A stretch of DNA of 39,572 nt from Chromatiales bacterium (GCA_026982395.1 JALSHD010000186.1:1-39572); one strand, 5' to 3'. Shown: positions 24,611-34,082, counted from the stretch's first letter. Translations and numbers: made by a program. The notes: a model not told the origin generated them from the sequence alone.

Positions 24611-25966
24611 ATGAAAAACCGCTCGCTGCTCACGATAGCCGTAACCCTGGCTTTAACCGGCAACATTACGCTGGCAGCCCCTTTTGGCAGCTTCGATCCG
24701 CGCTCCATGGCAATGGGTGGTACCGGCGTCGCTTCCGGAACTGGTGCAAATGCCAGCTTCTACAACCCGGCCTTGCTGGCTGGTGACAGCAACCGGTTCC
24801 ACCTGGAGCTCCCTGTTCTCGGCTTCAATGTGGCCGACCCGGATGAGCTGATAAAGGAACTGGACGATTTCCAGAGCGGGAACCAGCTCGATCTTCTGGA
24901 TGAGGCGGTCAGGCAGTTCAATCTTCTACCCACATCAAACAATGCCCAGGCCGTTGTGAACAGCATGAGCGACGTCAACGACACTGTAAAAACATTCAGC
25001 AACAAGGCGCTGGAAGGAAGCCTGTTTGGCGGCAGCGTGATCAGCTTTCCAGCCAAGGAGTATGGAGTTGCATTTCACCTATCAGGGATTGCAACCGGCG
25101 GCGCCCAACTGGATTACAGAGACGCACAAACCGTGAACTTGCTGAACAGCGAACTGACGGAATTAATCGGGCTTCAGGATGCAGTTACCAGTGCCAACAC
25201 TGATGCAGAAAGGATTGCCGCCCTTCAGGACTTGCAAAATTTCGCCACTGGCAGTCAGTTTGTACAGTATGACTCTGTGACTGAAACCGCCACAATTACC
25301 AACGTGGAACCCGAGTCCGAGCTGCAAACCCGCGCCATCGCAATCGCCGAAGTCGGGATCTCCTTTGCCCGGAACATGGAGTTCAGCTTTGGTAAGCTGG
25401 CAATTGGTGTAACCCCGAAATATATGCAGGTATCCACAATCGATTATGTGGCCAACGTAAAAAGTGCCGAATTCAGTCTTGATACCAATAAGATGGACTC
25501 CAGCACTTTTAATATTGATGTAGGTGTCGCCAAAAGCTATGACAACGGTATTACCACCGGTGTAGTAATCAAAAACCTCATCCCGCAAAGCTTTGAAACA
25601 GCCAATACAAGCGGGATGGGAGATATCAAAATGAATCCGCAGGTACGTTTTGGCGTTGCCCGCTCTACCGTATGGAACAGCGTGGCCAGAAGCACTGTGG
25701 CTCTGGATCTGGACGTAACTGAAAACGAGCCAGTGGGCTTCGATCAAAAAACCCGTTATCTCGGATTAGGCGCTGAACTGGATATTTACAGCACCGCACA
25801 GTTACGACTGGGATACAGGAAAAACCTGAGTAACGGCAGCTATGCCGACAGTATCAGCACGGGGCTGGGTCTCTCTCCACTGGGGGTACATCTGGATCTC
25901 GCCCTGTCCGCCAGCCCAAATCTGGAACAGGTATCTGCGGGAGTGCAGCTCGGATTCCGCTATTAA
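24611..25966 (+). CDS. TraF_2-type predicted outer-membrane protein (annotated elsewhere as 'conjugal transfer protein TraF')
   Basis: The 451-residue product (ATG at 24611 after GGGGGAAA) has a signal peptide ending ITLAAPFGSFDPR and the family's opening SMAMGGTGVASGTGANASFYNPALLA, which is also the N-terminal pattern of FadL/PorV-type 14-strand barrels. The rest alternates strands and turns with a coiled central insert (about 110-230), and ends VSAGVQLGFRY with a terminal aromatic. Despite the name, no conjugation gene is near and a role in transfer is doubtful; an outer-membrane transport or assembly role is more likely. A sigma-28-like site upstream hints at a link to motility. A convergent barrel gene follows beyond a hairpin. 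Confidence 0.8.
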   Translation: MKNRSLLTIAVTLALTGNITLAAPFGSFDPRSMAMGGTGVASGTGANASFYNPALLAGDSNRFHLELPVLGFNVADPDELIKELDDFQSGNQLDLLDEAVRQFNLLPTSNNAQAVVNSMSDVNDTVKTFSNKALEGSLFGGSVISFPAKEYGVAFHLSGIATGGAQLDYRDAQTVNLLNSELTELIGLQDAVTSANTDAERIAALQDLQNFATGSQFVQYDSVTETATITNVEPESELQTRAIAIAEVGISFARNMEFSFGKLAIGVTPKYMQVSTIDYVANVKSAEFSLDTNKMDSSTFNIDVGVAKSYDNGITTGVVIKNLIPQSFETANTSGMGDIKMNPQVRFGVARSTVWNSVARSTVALDLDVTENEPVGFDQKTRYLGLGAELDIYSTAQLRLGYRKNLSNGSYADSISTGLGLSPLGVHLDLALSASPNLEQVSAGVQLGFRY

Positions 25967-25977
25967 CCCGTATATGG
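25960..25977. repeat. 18-bp intergenic repeat, copy 2
   Basis: This copy is identical to 2499-2516 over 18 bases. It overlaps the stop codon of the TraF_2-type gene (the TAA lies inside it) and runs into the hairpin at 25977-26014, so the repeat could mark the edge of a mobile hairpin unit. Confidence 0.6.
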
Positions 25978-26014
25978 ACTCCGGTGTCGCCCCCCGGGGT
26001 CTAACACCGGAGTC
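25977..26014. terminator. Bidirectional hairpin between convergent outer-membrane genes
   Basis: GACTCCGGTGT (25977-25987) and ACACCGGAGTC (26004-26014) form a perfect 11-bp stem; the loop contains CCCCGGGG, itself self-complementary. It separates the convergent TraF_2-type and barrel genes. No strong U-run on either side, so termination is probable from position rather than proven. Confidence 0.55.
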
Positions 26015-26020
26015 CGGAAC

Positions 26021-26845
26021 CTACAGAGGTACCGAATAGCGCAGCATAAACAGCGACATTTCACTGCGCGGCTGAAAAATCTCCACCCCGGAAAACTGGC
26101 TGTCACAACTCACCCGTTTCCGTGACGAAGGGGAAAAACGGTAGCCATCATAACCCAACGAAACCACCGCTCTGTTCACCAAATGATAGCCGATGGTGAA
26201 CGAGAGGGTATTGTTTTTACCGGGAGTCAGCTTCACGTCATCACATTTCCCATCCAGATAAAACTCCGTTATTTTTTCCCGGATCAAAAAAGGCGCCTTA
26301 ATCCCCAACCGGCTGAACCATCCCGCCGGCCGTTTGCTTTTCAACCCAACTTCGAAACGCAGATAGCCAACCCCATAGTACTCTTTATAACCATAAGTTC
26401 CACGCAGATCTCGCAACCACCACTCTCCTCCTGCTCCCAGTGACAAGGTGGGAATAAAACTCCATTGCAGGGACGGGAATTGAGCCTCATATCCAGGCTC
26501 AACCGCAATACCCCAGTAGTGAGTTTTGGCCGAATAGGCTGTCAACAGACCGCCAGGGTGTTGCAAATGACCCCGATAATCGACATTGCCAAAATAGCCT
26601 CGTATGGCAAGATTGAACAAAGAGTCCTTGCCAGCCAAACGGGAAGAGTGCTCAAACCCGACCAGGATACGGGAACCGGTTTCAGTCAGCAAACGCTTGC
26701 CCGACCCATCATATTCCCGCCAATCAAACTGCTCCACACCAAATTTGATACGGTTCTCGCGCGCTTCAACCAGTGTCCCGATCAGCAGCAGCCATAGCAG
26801 AAACCCGGCCCTGAAATGGCTGACACAGCTCAACCGGCACTGCAC
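26021..26845 (-). CDS. Predicted outer-membrane barrel protein, function unknown
   Basis: I do not recognise the family. The 274-residue product starts at GTG 26845 with no clear ribosome-binding site; its N-terminus AGFLLWLLLIGTLVEA is a signal peptide. The mature part is built from amphipathic strands with many Tyr, Trp and Gly (GFEHSSRLAGKDSLFNLAIRG, WGIAVEPGYEAQF, YGVGYLRFEVGLK, SFTIGYHLVNRAVVSLGYDGY), as in porin-like or OmpW-like small barrels. The end is MSLFMLRYSVPL, lacking a terminal Phe. Two cysteines (CDDV and SCDSQF) could form a disulfide. It is a single gene facing the TraF_2-type gene. Confidence 0.65.
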   Translation of the reverse strand: MQCRLSCVSHFRAGFLLWLLLIGTLVEARENRIKFGVEQFDWREYDGSGKRLLTETGSRILVGFEHSSRLAGKDSLFNLAIRGYFGNVDYRGHLQHPGGLLTAYSAKTHYWGIAVEPGYEAQFPSLQWSFIPTLSLGAGGEWWLRDLRGTYGYKEYYGVGYLRFEVGLKSKRPAGWFSRLGIKAPFLIREKITEFYLDGKCDDVKLTPGKNNTLSFTIGYHLVNRAVVSLGYDGYRFSPSSRKRVSCDSQFSGVEIFQPRSEMSLFMLRYSVPL

Positions 26846-26929
26846 AGTACGGTTCTGCTGCAGGTTGATTTTACCCGTTGTCCCAAAACGCTTCCCTCTA
26901 TCACAGCTTGCTCCCGTATGCGGTAACCT

Positions 26930-28255
26930 TCATATACCATAGGCCCTGCGCAACAGGGTCAGCGGGTGCTCCGCCCGACTGCCGTTTGCCAGGCCATTCT
27001 CAATCTGGCGTCCCGCCATGGGGCAATCGCTGCCGTAATGATCAGGAATAACCTGTCTCACCCGATCCACCACGGGACGGGCAAGTTCCATGGATACCTC
27101 ATAATGCTCCCTCTTTATGGCATAACTGCCACCACGACCGGAACAACTGGCGATAACCTCCACGTGAGTACCCGGTATCAGACTCAGGATATCACGGGTA
27201 TTCATACCGGTATTCCGGACTCTCAGATGGCAAGGTAGATGGTACGATACCACGCCAAGAGAGTGTTTGAAATCGGTTTTCAGCCGTCCCTCCTCATGGC
27301 GCTGCACAAGATATTCAAAGGGATCAAATACCGCACCCCTTACCTTCTGTACCAAAGGATCATCGGGGAACAGTAATGGCAGCCACTGTTTGAACATCAA
27401 TACGCAAGCGGGCAGTGGCGCAACAATACTCCAACCCTTGTCCACCCACTCGGCCAACAGTGGAATATTCTCTTTTCCGGCTTTCTCCACTGCATCCAGA
27501 TCGCCCAGCTCCAGCCTGGGCATCCCGCAGCAATGCTCTTTTTCAGGCAGAGCAACAGGAATGGCATTATGTTCGAGTATAGCGCACAGATCATCACCCG
27601 GATCCGGTTCATTGCAGTTACCGAAACAAGTGGAAAACAGCACTACACCGGTATCCACAGATTTGGCTGCAGACGCTGATGAAACCAGATTGTTGCGGCG
27701 TTTACGCAAAGTGTCTCGATGACAGGCTGGCAGCGGCGCATCCGGGTGCAGATGCAGCATGCTGCGCAGCGAACGACTGTTACCAGCAGCATTAATTATT
27801 TGAGCAACCAGCGGAATAGTGGCCAACCTGCCGATCCTGCCCGGAGAGGCGAGCAGCCTGTCGCGGAAACTTGCTCCCCGTTCGCTGAAATTGAACGCCT
27901 TGGCCCATAACATCAACCGGGGGAAATCCACGCTCTGCTCGTGGGGGGGGATATAGGGACACTTGGTGGCGTAACACAGATCACAGAGATAGCAGTTATC
28001 CACAATCTTCCAGTAATCCTGCTTTGCCACGCTATCCAGCTCCATGGTAGCAGACTCATCCACAAGCTCGACAAGGGTGGGAAAGGCATTGCACAGATTA
28101 AGGCAGCGCCGGCAGCCATAGCAGATATCAAAAATCCGCTCCAGCTCCTGAAACAGCGCATCTTCATCATGGAAGAGAGAATCTTTCCTGTTCAGCGGCA
28201 GCCGGAATGGCGCTTCGCAATTTCCAGCACAGGCACTTTTTCCAGAAATAGTCAT
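26930..28255 (-). CDS. GlpC/HdrD-like iron-sulfur oxidoreductase subunit
   Basis: The 441-residue protein carries two ferredoxin-type 4Fe-4S sites: C45-x2-C48-x2-C51-x3-C55 (CYGCRRCLNLCN) and C88-x2-C91-x2-C94-x4-C99 (CYLCDLCYATKCP). Two CCG-domain halves follow: FSTCFGN with HCCGMPRLELGD, and YHLPCHLRVRNTG with ASCSGRGGSYAIK, where the usual second CCG motif reads CSG. This is the layout of GlpC and heterodisulfide-reductase subunits that pass electrons between a flavoprotein and the quinone pool. No FAD partner (GlpA/B, Hdr or GlcD type) lies nearby, so its donor is unknown. Such stand-alone genes often sit near rubrerythrin, which is not seen here. Confidence 0.87.
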   Translation of the reverse strand: MTISGKSACAGNCEAPFRLPLNRKDSLFHDEDALFQELERIFDICYGCRRCLNLCNAFPTLVELVDESATMELDSVAKQDYWKIVDNCYLCDLCYATKCPYIPPHEQSVDFPRLMLWAKAFNFSERGASFRDRLLASPGRIGRLATIPLVAQIINAAGNSRSLRSMLHLHPDAPLPACHRDTLRKRRNNLVSSASAAKSVDTGVVLFSTCFGNCNEPDPGDDLCAILEHNAIPVALPEKEHCCGMPRLELGDLDAVEKAGKENIPLLAEWVDKGWSIVAPLPACVLMFKQWLPLLFPDDPLVQKVRGAVFDPFEYLVQRHEEGRLKTDFKHSLGVVSYHLPCHLRVRNTGMNTRDILSLIPGTHVEVIASCSGRGGSYAIKREHYEVSMELARPVVDRVRQVIPDHYGSDCPMAGRQIENGLANGSRAEHPLTLLRRAYGI

Positions 28256-28469
28256 ACCCCGGTTATCAACTCAAACACCCCGCCCCTGACAGCAACACCG
28301 GCAAGGAACACCCGATACCAATAGCCAAAAACATTCCAACAGCCTGAAATGCCCATTATATCCCGGGAATTCTGGCAAGCGATGGTCAGCAAACCAAACC
28401 GCTTGCCTATACCACCTTTTGAATACCACCTTCTTGTTGGAATCATTTTAACCCGACACTCTTTTTGTT

Positions 28470-28478
28470 TGATATGAT
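28470..28478 (+). promoter_or_regulatory. Extended -10 promoter for xseB-ispA
   Basis: TGATATGAT reads as an extended -10 (TGnTATGAT) with no convincing -35. A transcript starting near 28485 would include the GTG at 28510 but not the earlier ATG at 28474, so it supports the GTG start of xseB. Confidence 0.45.
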
Positions 28479-28509
28479 CCCTGTGTATTTAAACAGCAAG
28501 AATCAGTCC

Positions 28510-28770
28510 GTGACCAAAAAAAGCACCAAAACCACAGATACCACCGTAGACTTCGAAGCCGCTCTGCAGGAACTTGAAAAACTGGTAGAGCAGATAGAAA
28601 AAGGAGAACTCACGCTGGAGGAGTCGTTGCGGGATTTTGAACGAGGTATCGAACTGACCCGAAAATGCCAACAGGCACTGCAGGAAGCTGAGCAGCGGGT
28701 GCTGCTGTTATCCGGAAAGGATGACGATGCTGAACTGGTTCCCTTTGAAGACCATACCCCTTCAAAATGA
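28510..28770 (+). CDS. xseB: Exodeoxyribonuclease VII small subunit
   Basis: XseB is the small subunit of exonuclease VII, a single-strand DNA nuclease. The core FEAALQELEKLVEQIEKGELTLEESLRDFERGIELTRKCQQALQEAEQRV is the whole-family signature, partly cited here by its ends: VDFEAALQELEKLVEQIEKG and SLRDFERGIELTRKCQQAL. I prefer the GTG at 28510 (86 residues), which matches the family's usual 75-85; an ATG at 28474 lies inside the promoter. It precedes ispA by 21 bases, the standard xseB-ispA-dxs order; xseA is elsewhere. The small acidic tail is normal. Confidence 0.94.
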   Translation: MTKKSTKTTDTTVDFEAALQELEKLVEQIEKGELTLEESLRDFERGIELTRKCQQALQEAEQRVLLLSGKDDDAELVPFEDHTPSK

Positions 28771-28791
28771 AACTTGCCGGAACGATCCTTC

Positions 28792-29682
28792 ATGATTGAT
28801 ACCCCTGCACTGCAAAATTATCGCACCCGGATTGAGGCTGCATTCGAACACTGGCTTCCCAGTACAAACACCCACCCGGGCTGCCTCCATGAAGCAATGC
28901 GCTACGCCGTATTGAACGGTGGCAAACAGATACGCCCACTACTGGTATACGCAAGCGGCAATGCGCTGGATGTGCCTGTTGACACACTGGACGACCCCGC
29001 CTGTGCGGTAGAGCTTATTCACGTATTCTCGCTTGTACACGACGACCTTCCGGCAATGGATGATGACGATCTGCGGCGCGGCAAACCCACCTGCCACAAG
29101 GTCTATGATGATGCCACCGCGATTCTGGCAGGCGACGCCCTGCAGTCGCTGGCCTTCTATGTCTTGTCCCACAGCAACCGCATCAAGGTCACCGCCGAAC
29201 GCCGGCTGGAGATGCTGGAAACACTCTCTTTTGCCAGTGGCTCACGCGGCATGGCTGGAGGCCAGGCCATTGATATCGCCTCGGAGGGAGAACAGTTAAC
29301 CGTTGCCGAACTGGAAGACATGCATATCCATAAAACGGGAACGCTTATCAGGGCGAGCGTCAAGCTGGGCGCATTAAGCTCTCCCCATGCCACACCCGAA
29401 CAGATAAAACAGCTGGATCGCTATGCAAAATGCATCGGCCTCTCCTATCAAATCCAGGATGACATCCTGGATATCGAAGGAGACACCACTACCCTGGGGA
29501 AAGCACAGGGGGCTGATTTGGCACGCAACAAACCAACCTACCCTGCCCTGCTGGGCATGGAGGGGGCCAAACGCCGGGCGCGGGAACTACATGAGCAATC
29601 AATGGACAGCCTGTCAGGATTCGACCAGCGGGCCGACCTGCTCCGTCAATTGTCACGCTACATAATCAAGCGAAGCAGTTAG
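28792..29682 (+). CDS. ispA: Farnesyl diphosphate synthase (geranyltranstransferase)
   Basis: IspA joins isopentenyl and dimethylallyl diphosphates to farnesyl diphosphate for quinones and undecaprenyl carriers. The 296-residue protein has the first aspartate-rich motif HDDLPAMDDDDLRRGKP (D84, D85, D90), the second QDDILDIEGD and the KTGTLIRASVKLGA segment of the short-chain E-type family; two residues between the Asp pairs (DDxxxxD) are the bacterial FPPS form. The ATG at 28792 was chosen because the TTG upstream is out of the family alignment. It lies between xseB and dxs, the classical arrangement. Confidence 0.96.
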   Translation: MIDTPALQNYRTRIEAAFEHWLPSTNTHPGCLHEAMRYAVLNGGKQIRPLLVYASGNALDVPVDTLDDPACAVELIHVFSLVHDDLPAMDDDDLRRGKPTCHKVYDDATAILAGDALQSLAFYVLSHSNRIKVTAERRLEMLETLSFASGSRGMAGGQAIDIASEGEQLTVAELEDMHIHKTGTLIRASVKLGALSSPHATPEQIKQLDRYAKCIGLSYQIQDDILDIEGDTTTLGKAQGADLARNKPTYPALLGMEGAKRRARELHEQSMDSLSGFDQRADLLRQLSRYIIKRSS

Positions 29683-29856
29683 TGGAACGAACAAAAACCA
29701 CTTGCAACAAAACGCATAAAAGCTGATCATTAATCGTTTCACTCCGAATCCGCAATCTGGCAGGATGGGGCAGCCAGTTGCAGATATTGGGTTTAGCGCG
29801 TTCAGGGCAGAGTTTTTTATGTCCTATACAATTTAAATGGGTACAAATCGCACGTA

Positions 29857-31716
29857 ATGAGCGGCAATAAATCCTATCCCCTGCTGGAAGCCATTGAAAC
29901 CCCGGAGCAGCTTCGACAGATCCCCACTTCGGACCTGCCCCAACTGGCCGAAGAACTGCGGCAGTTTCTCATCAGCAGCATTGCAACAACCGGCGGCCAC
30001 CTTTCCGCCGGGCTCGGCACCGTCGAGCTGACCATTGCGCTTCACTATGTCTACAACACTCCGGAAGACCGCCTGATCTGGGACGTGGGACACCAGAGTT
30101 ATCCCCACAAGATTCTTACCGGGCGTCGTGAAATGATGTCCACTCTGCGTCAACAGGGTGGGTTGTCCGGCTTTCCCAAACGCACTGAAAGTCCCTACGA
30201 CAGTTTCGGCACCGGCCACTCAAGCACCTCAATCAGCGCCGCATTGGGGATGGCCATCGCCGCCCGGCAAGGGGGTAGCAACCGCCAGGTTGCCGCTATT
30301 ATCGGGGATGGCGCCATGACTGGTGGAATGGCATTCGAGGCGCTCAACCACGCTGGTCACCTGAAATCCAACCTGCTGGTAATTCTCAACGACAACGAGA
30401 TGTCCATCTCACCCAATGTTGGGGGAATGCACAACTATCTGGCAAAAATACTCTCCGGCAAACTCTACTCCACAGTGCGCGACGGCAGCAAAAACGTACT
30501 CAGCATCGTACCACCCATGTGGGAGCTGGCACGCAAGGCGGAAGAACATATGAAAGGGATGGTGATCCCCGGCACACTGTTTGAAGAGCTGGGTTTCAAC
30601 TACATCGGCCCCATTGATGGCCATGATCTGCCCACCCTGATTACAACCATGAAAAACCTGCGGGAACGGGATGAACCCCAGTTTCTGCACATCGTTACCA
30701 AAAAAGGGAAGGGGTTTCCACCGGCAGAAAAAAATCCGACATGCTATCACGGGGTGACCTCATTCAACCCGGAATCAGGGGAGCTCTGTGCCGGTTCTAC
30801 AACACCGGCAAGTTATACCGAGCTGTTTGGAGAGTGGATCTGCGACATGGCCGAACAGGATGAGCGCCTCATCGGAATTACTCCGGCAATGTGCGAAGGT
30901 TCCGGGCTGGTGGAGTTCTCCCGGCTCTTCCCGCAACGCTATTTCGATGTGGGAATCGCTGAACAGCACGCCGTCACCCTGGCGGCCGGAATGGCCTGTG
31001 ACGGCCTCAAGCCGGTAGTGGCGATCTACTCCACCTTTCTGCAACGAGCATACGACCAGCTTATTCATGATGTGGCACTGCAGAACCTGCCCGTCCTGTT
31101 CGCCATCGACCGTGCCGGATTGGTGGGCGCCGATGGGCCAACCCATGCCGGCAGCTTTGACCTGAGTTATCTGCGCTGCATTCCCAACCTGATCATCATG
31201 GCTCCGGCTGATGGGAACGAACTGCGCCGCATGCTCTATACCGGTTTTCGGCATAATGGCCCGGTTGCTGTCCGTTATCCTCGCGGCAGTGGACCTGATG
31301 TCATTGTGGAAAGAGCGATGAAAGAGCTGGTCATCGGCAAGGGCCAAGTCTGCCGTGAGGGCCGCCGGGTTGCCCTGATTGCATTCGGCAGCATGGTGAC
31401 ACCGGCACTTCAGGCAGCTGAAGAGCTGGATGCCACCGTGGTGAATATGCGTTTCATCAAACCACTGGATGTGCCGCTGCTGATGGATATGGTACGGCAT
31501 CACGATATTCTCGTTACTATCGAAGAGAATGCCGTTGCCGGCGGGGCCGGCAGCGCGATCAACGAGTGCCTGCACCAGCATGGCGCCGAAATTCCGGTTA
31601 TCAACCTGGGGCTTCCCGACCGGTTCGTGGAACATGGCAAACATGAAGAGCTGCTGGCGCAGTGCGGTCTGGATGCAAAAAGTATTGCCAAGACCGTACG
31701 CGACTATTTAGACTGA
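29857..31716 (+). CDS. dxs: 1-deoxy-D-xylulose-5-phosphate synthase
   Basis: Dxs is the thiamine-diphosphate enzyme that joins pyruvate and glyceraldehyde 3-phosphate at the start of the MEP isoprenoid route. The 619-residue protein has the transketolase-type ThDP motif [20 protein letters not shown] with [12 protein letters not shown], the N-terminal SGHLSAGLG-like [20 protein letters not shown], and the C-terminal [18 protein letters not shown] and YPRGSG. Length is normal. A 174-base gap separates it from ispA; within it only a TACAAT box (29828-29833) with a weak -35 was seen. queD and folE2 follow. Confidence 0.97.
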   Translation: MSGNKSYPLLEAIETPEQLRQIPTSDLPQLAEELRQFLISSIATTGGHLSAGLGTVELTIALHYVYNTPEDRLIWDVGHQSYPHKILTGRREMMSTLRQQGGLSGFPKRTESPYDSFGTGHSSTSISAALGMAIAARQGGSNRQVAAIIGDGAMTGGMAFEALNHAGHLKSNLLVILNDNEMSISPNVGGMHNYLAKILSGKLYSTVRDGSKNVLSIVPPMWELARKAEEHMKGMVIPGTLFEELGFNYIGPIDGHDLPTLITTMKNLRERDEPQFLHIVTKKGKGFPPAEKNPTCYHGVTSFNPESGELCAGSTTPASYTELFGEWICDMAEQDERLIGITPAMCEGSGLVEFSRLFPQRYFDVGIAEQHAVTLAAGMACDGLKPVVAIYSTFLQRAYDQLIHDVALQNLPVLFAIDRAGLVGADGPTHAGSFDLSYLRCIPNLIIMAPADGNELRRMLYTGFRHNGPVAVRYPRGSGPDVIVERAMKELVIGKGQVCREGRRVALIAFGSMVTPALQAAEELDATVVNMRFIKPLDVPLLMDMVRHHDILVTIEENAVAGGAGSAINECLHQHGAEIPVINLGLPDRFVEHGKHEELLAQCGLDAKSIAKTVRDYLD

Positions 31717-31745
31717 GTCCATTGCTCCATCAGCCGAGATCTGCC

Positions 31746-32126
31746 ATGCCCACGAAATACACCATGAAAATCATCACCGACTTTGCCGCGGCCCATCTGT
31801 TGCGCGGCTATGACGGCCCTTGCTGTCGGCTGCACGGCCATAACTGGAAGGTAGAGGTAGAGGTTACTGCCTCAAGTCTGGACGAGATCGGTATGGGTAT
31901 TGATTTCAAGGTTATCAAACAGAATACCCGGCAGGTCATCGAGCGGCTGGATCACCGCAATCTCAATGAGATTCCCCCATTTGATCAACTGAATCCCACG
32001 GCGGAAAACATTGCCGCCCACCTGTATGCAGAGCTGTCCCGGCAACTCAACAGTGAACGGGTCAGAATCAGTGCAGTCACCTTGTGGGAGACAGAGCGCG
32101 CCTCTGTCCGCTATTCGGAGAGCTGA
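31746..32126 (+). CDS. queD: 6-carboxy-5,6,7,8-tetrahydropterin synthase
   Basis: QueD (a 6-pyruvoyl-tetrahydropterin synthase homologue) converts dihydroneopterin triphosphate to carboxytetrahydropterin, early in queuosine synthesis. The 126-residue product shows the zinc ligands H17 (FAAAHLL) and H30/H32 in CCRLHGHNW, with the nucleophile C26 giving C-x3-HGH, the signature separating QueD from the eukaryotic enzyme. The Glu of the active site lies in [12 protein letters not shown]. Five bases separate it from folE2, whose product is its substrate, so the pair makes a coherent two-step unit. Confidence 0.93.
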   Translation: MPTKYTMKIITDFAAAHLLRGYDGPCCRLHGHNWKVEVEVTASSLDEIGMGIDFKVIKQNTRQVIERLDHRNLNEIPPFDQLNPTAENIAAHLYAELSRQLNSERVRISAVTLWETERASVRYSES

Positions 32127-32131
32127 TTTTT

Positions 32132-32908
32132 ATGGAAGACGTGCAAAATCTGGCGGACACCCGCCGTATCCCGATCAACAAGGTGGGAATCAAGGACATC
32201 CGCCATCCGGTACGGATCCGAGATCGCAGTGGTGGCGAGCAGCACACCATCGCCAGTTTCAACATGTACGTCAATCTGCCGCACAACTTCAAGGGCACCC
32301 ACATGTCCCGATTTGTGGAGATCCTCAACCAGCATGAACGGGAGATTTCGGTCAAGTCATTCAAGGATATCCTGGTCGAGATGACAGAACGACTGGAAGC
32401 CGAGGCGGGACACATCGAGATGAGCTTCCCTTACTTCATCAACAAAACCGCACCGGTCTCGGGCGTACAAAGCTTGCTGGATTACGATGTCACCTTTATT
32501 GGTGAATTCAGAAAAGGCACCCCGGTCATCACCGTCAAAATCCTGGTGCCTGTCACCAGTCTCTGCCCCTGTTCCAAACAAATTTCCGATTTTGGCGCCC
32601 ACAACCAGCGCTCCCATGTAACCATCACCGCCCGGCTCAACAGTTTTATCTGGATAGAAGAGATCATCGACCTGGTTGAAAAAGAGGCCTCATGCGAACT
32701 GTACGGGCTCCTCAAGCGCCCGGATGAAAAATTCGTTACCGAACGGGCCTACAACAATCCGAAATTTGTCGAGGATATGGTTCGTGATGTTGCCGCCCGG
32801 CTGAATACTGACAAACGCATTGACGCCTACACGGTGGAGTCGGAAAATTTCGAATCCATCCATAACCACTCAGCCTATGCGCTGATTGAAAGGGATAAAA
32901 CCGTATAA
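32132..32908 (+). CDS. folE2: GTP cyclohydrolase I, type IB
   Basis: FolE2 makes dihydroneopterin triphosphate from GTP for folate and queuosine; type IB enzymes use metals other than zinc. The 258-residue protein has the COG1469 features: [57 protein letters not shown] with the catalytic cysteine, [15 protein letters not shown] and [11 protein letters not shown]. The ATG at 32132 follows CGGAG. Placement directly after queD links it to queuosine as well as folate. It converges on pilU with 25 bases between, holding no terminator I can recognise. Confidence 0.95.
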   Translation: MEDVQNLADTRRIPINKVGIKDIRHPVRIRDRSGGEQHTIASFNMYVNLPHNFKGTHMSRFVEILNQHEREISVKSFKDILVEMTERLEAEAGHIEMSFPYFINKTAPVSGVQSLLDYDVTFIGEFRKGTPVITVKILVPVTSLCPCSKQISDFGAHNQRSHVTITARLNSFIWIEEIIDLVEKEASCELYGLLKRPDEKFVTERAYNNPKFVEDMVRDVAARLNTDKRIDAYTVESENFESIHNHSAYALIERDKTV

Positions 32909-32933
32909 ACGGGCATTGATGGAGCGGCAGGAC

Positions 32934-34082
32934 TCATCTGTCCACCTCCTCCACCGTCACCTCGGCCAGCGAACCGCTGCCGGCGGCAATATCATAGCTC
33001 TTGTCCAGCTTCATCATCAGGCTCAACTGGCTGGGTGAGTCGGCATGGGCCAGAGCCGCTTCCTTGGTTATCGCGCCCTCTTCATAGAGTTCGTACAGTG
33101 ACTGGTCAAAGGTTCGCATACCTTCCTGGTTGGGTTTGGCCATAAGCTCTTTCAGCTCATGAATCTTGCCCTTGAGAATCAGATCCGCAATCATTGGTGT
33201 CAGCACCATCACCTCGGTCACCACTCGGCGGCTTTTCCCGTCCTTGGTGGGAATAAGTTGTTGGGCAATAACTGCTTTGAGATTCAGGGAAAGATCCATC
33301 AGCAGCTGCCGTGACCGCTCTTCCGAAAAGAAGTGGATGATGCGTTCAAGTGCCTGGTTTGCCGTGTTGGCATGCAGGGTAGCCAGGCACAGATGGCCAC
33401 TCTCGGCAAATGCTATCGCGTAATCCATGGTATCGGCGCAGCGGATCTCGCCAATGGTTATCACATTGGGAGCCTGGCGCAGCGCATTACGCAAGGCCAC
33501 TTCGTAACTCTCGGTATCAATACCCACCTCACGCTGGGTAACGATACATTTCTGATGAGAGTGCAGATACTCGATAGGATCCTCAATGGTAAGAATATGT
33601 CCATTGTCGTTGCGGTTGCGGTAGTCAATCATTGCCGCCATGGTGCTGGACTTGCCAGCGCCCGTTCCTCCAACAACCAGGATCAGGCCCCGCTTGAGCA
33701 TGCTGAGTTTCTCCAGTACCGGCGGCAGGTGCAGTTCATTTACCGACGGGATCTTGCTCTCGATACGGCGCAAGACCATACCCAACTGACCACGCTGCTG
33801 GAATGCACTGAGCCGGAACCGGCCAAGACCGGTACAACCGATAGCAATATTACACTCATGCGTCTCCACGAATTGCTCTTGTTGCTTTGGGGTCAGGGCG
33901 CTCATGACCAGCTCTCGCACCTGTTCCGGATTCATGGTCTCCCTGGACAGCATCCGAATCACTCCATCAATTTTCATGCTGGGGGGCAGCGCCACGGTAA
34001 TAAACAGATCGGATGCCCTGTGCTCCACCATCAAGCGCAGCAGCGTATCCAGGTCATGCAACGGCACATCCGTCTGGCTCAT
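32934..34082 (-). CDS. pilU: Type IV pilus retraction ATPase accessory PilU
   Basis: PilU is the PilT paralogue that boosts pilus retraction force. With ATG at 34082 it has 382 residues. Walker A is GGTGAGKSS (138-146), the aspartate box HILTIEDPIEYLH, Walker B ITIGEIRC and the His box SGHLCLATLHANT follow. The C-terminal tail beyond the RecA-like domain (DSPSQLSLMMKLDKSYD and the acidic end) is characteristic of PilU and absent from PilT. It overlaps pilT by four bases, so translation is coupled. Extra codons upstream to 34166 are out of family. Confidence 0.95.
   Translation of the reverse strand: MSQTDVPLHDLDTLLRLMVEHRASDLFITVALPPSMKIDGVIRMLSRETMNPEQVRELVMSALTPKQQEQFVETHECNIAIGCTGLGRFRLSAFQQRGQLGMVLRRIESKIPSVNELHLPPVLEKLSMLKRGLILVVGGTGAGKSSTMAAMIDYRNRNDNGHILTIEDPIEYLHSHQKCIVTQREVGIDTESYEVALRNALRQAPNVITIGEIRCADTMDYAIAFAESGHLCLATLHANTANQALERIIHFFSEERSRQLLMDLSLNLKAVIAQQLIPTKDGKSRRVVTEVMVLTPMIADLILKGKIHELKELMAKPNQEGMRTFDQSLYELYEEGAITKEAALAHADSPSQLSLMMKLDKSYDIAAGSGSLAEVTVEEVDR

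Noticed and set aside
24611-25966. Part of a conjugation system because of the family name TraF
   Set aside because: No other tra/trb, relaxase or pilus transfer genes are near; sequence features fit a FadL-like barrel.
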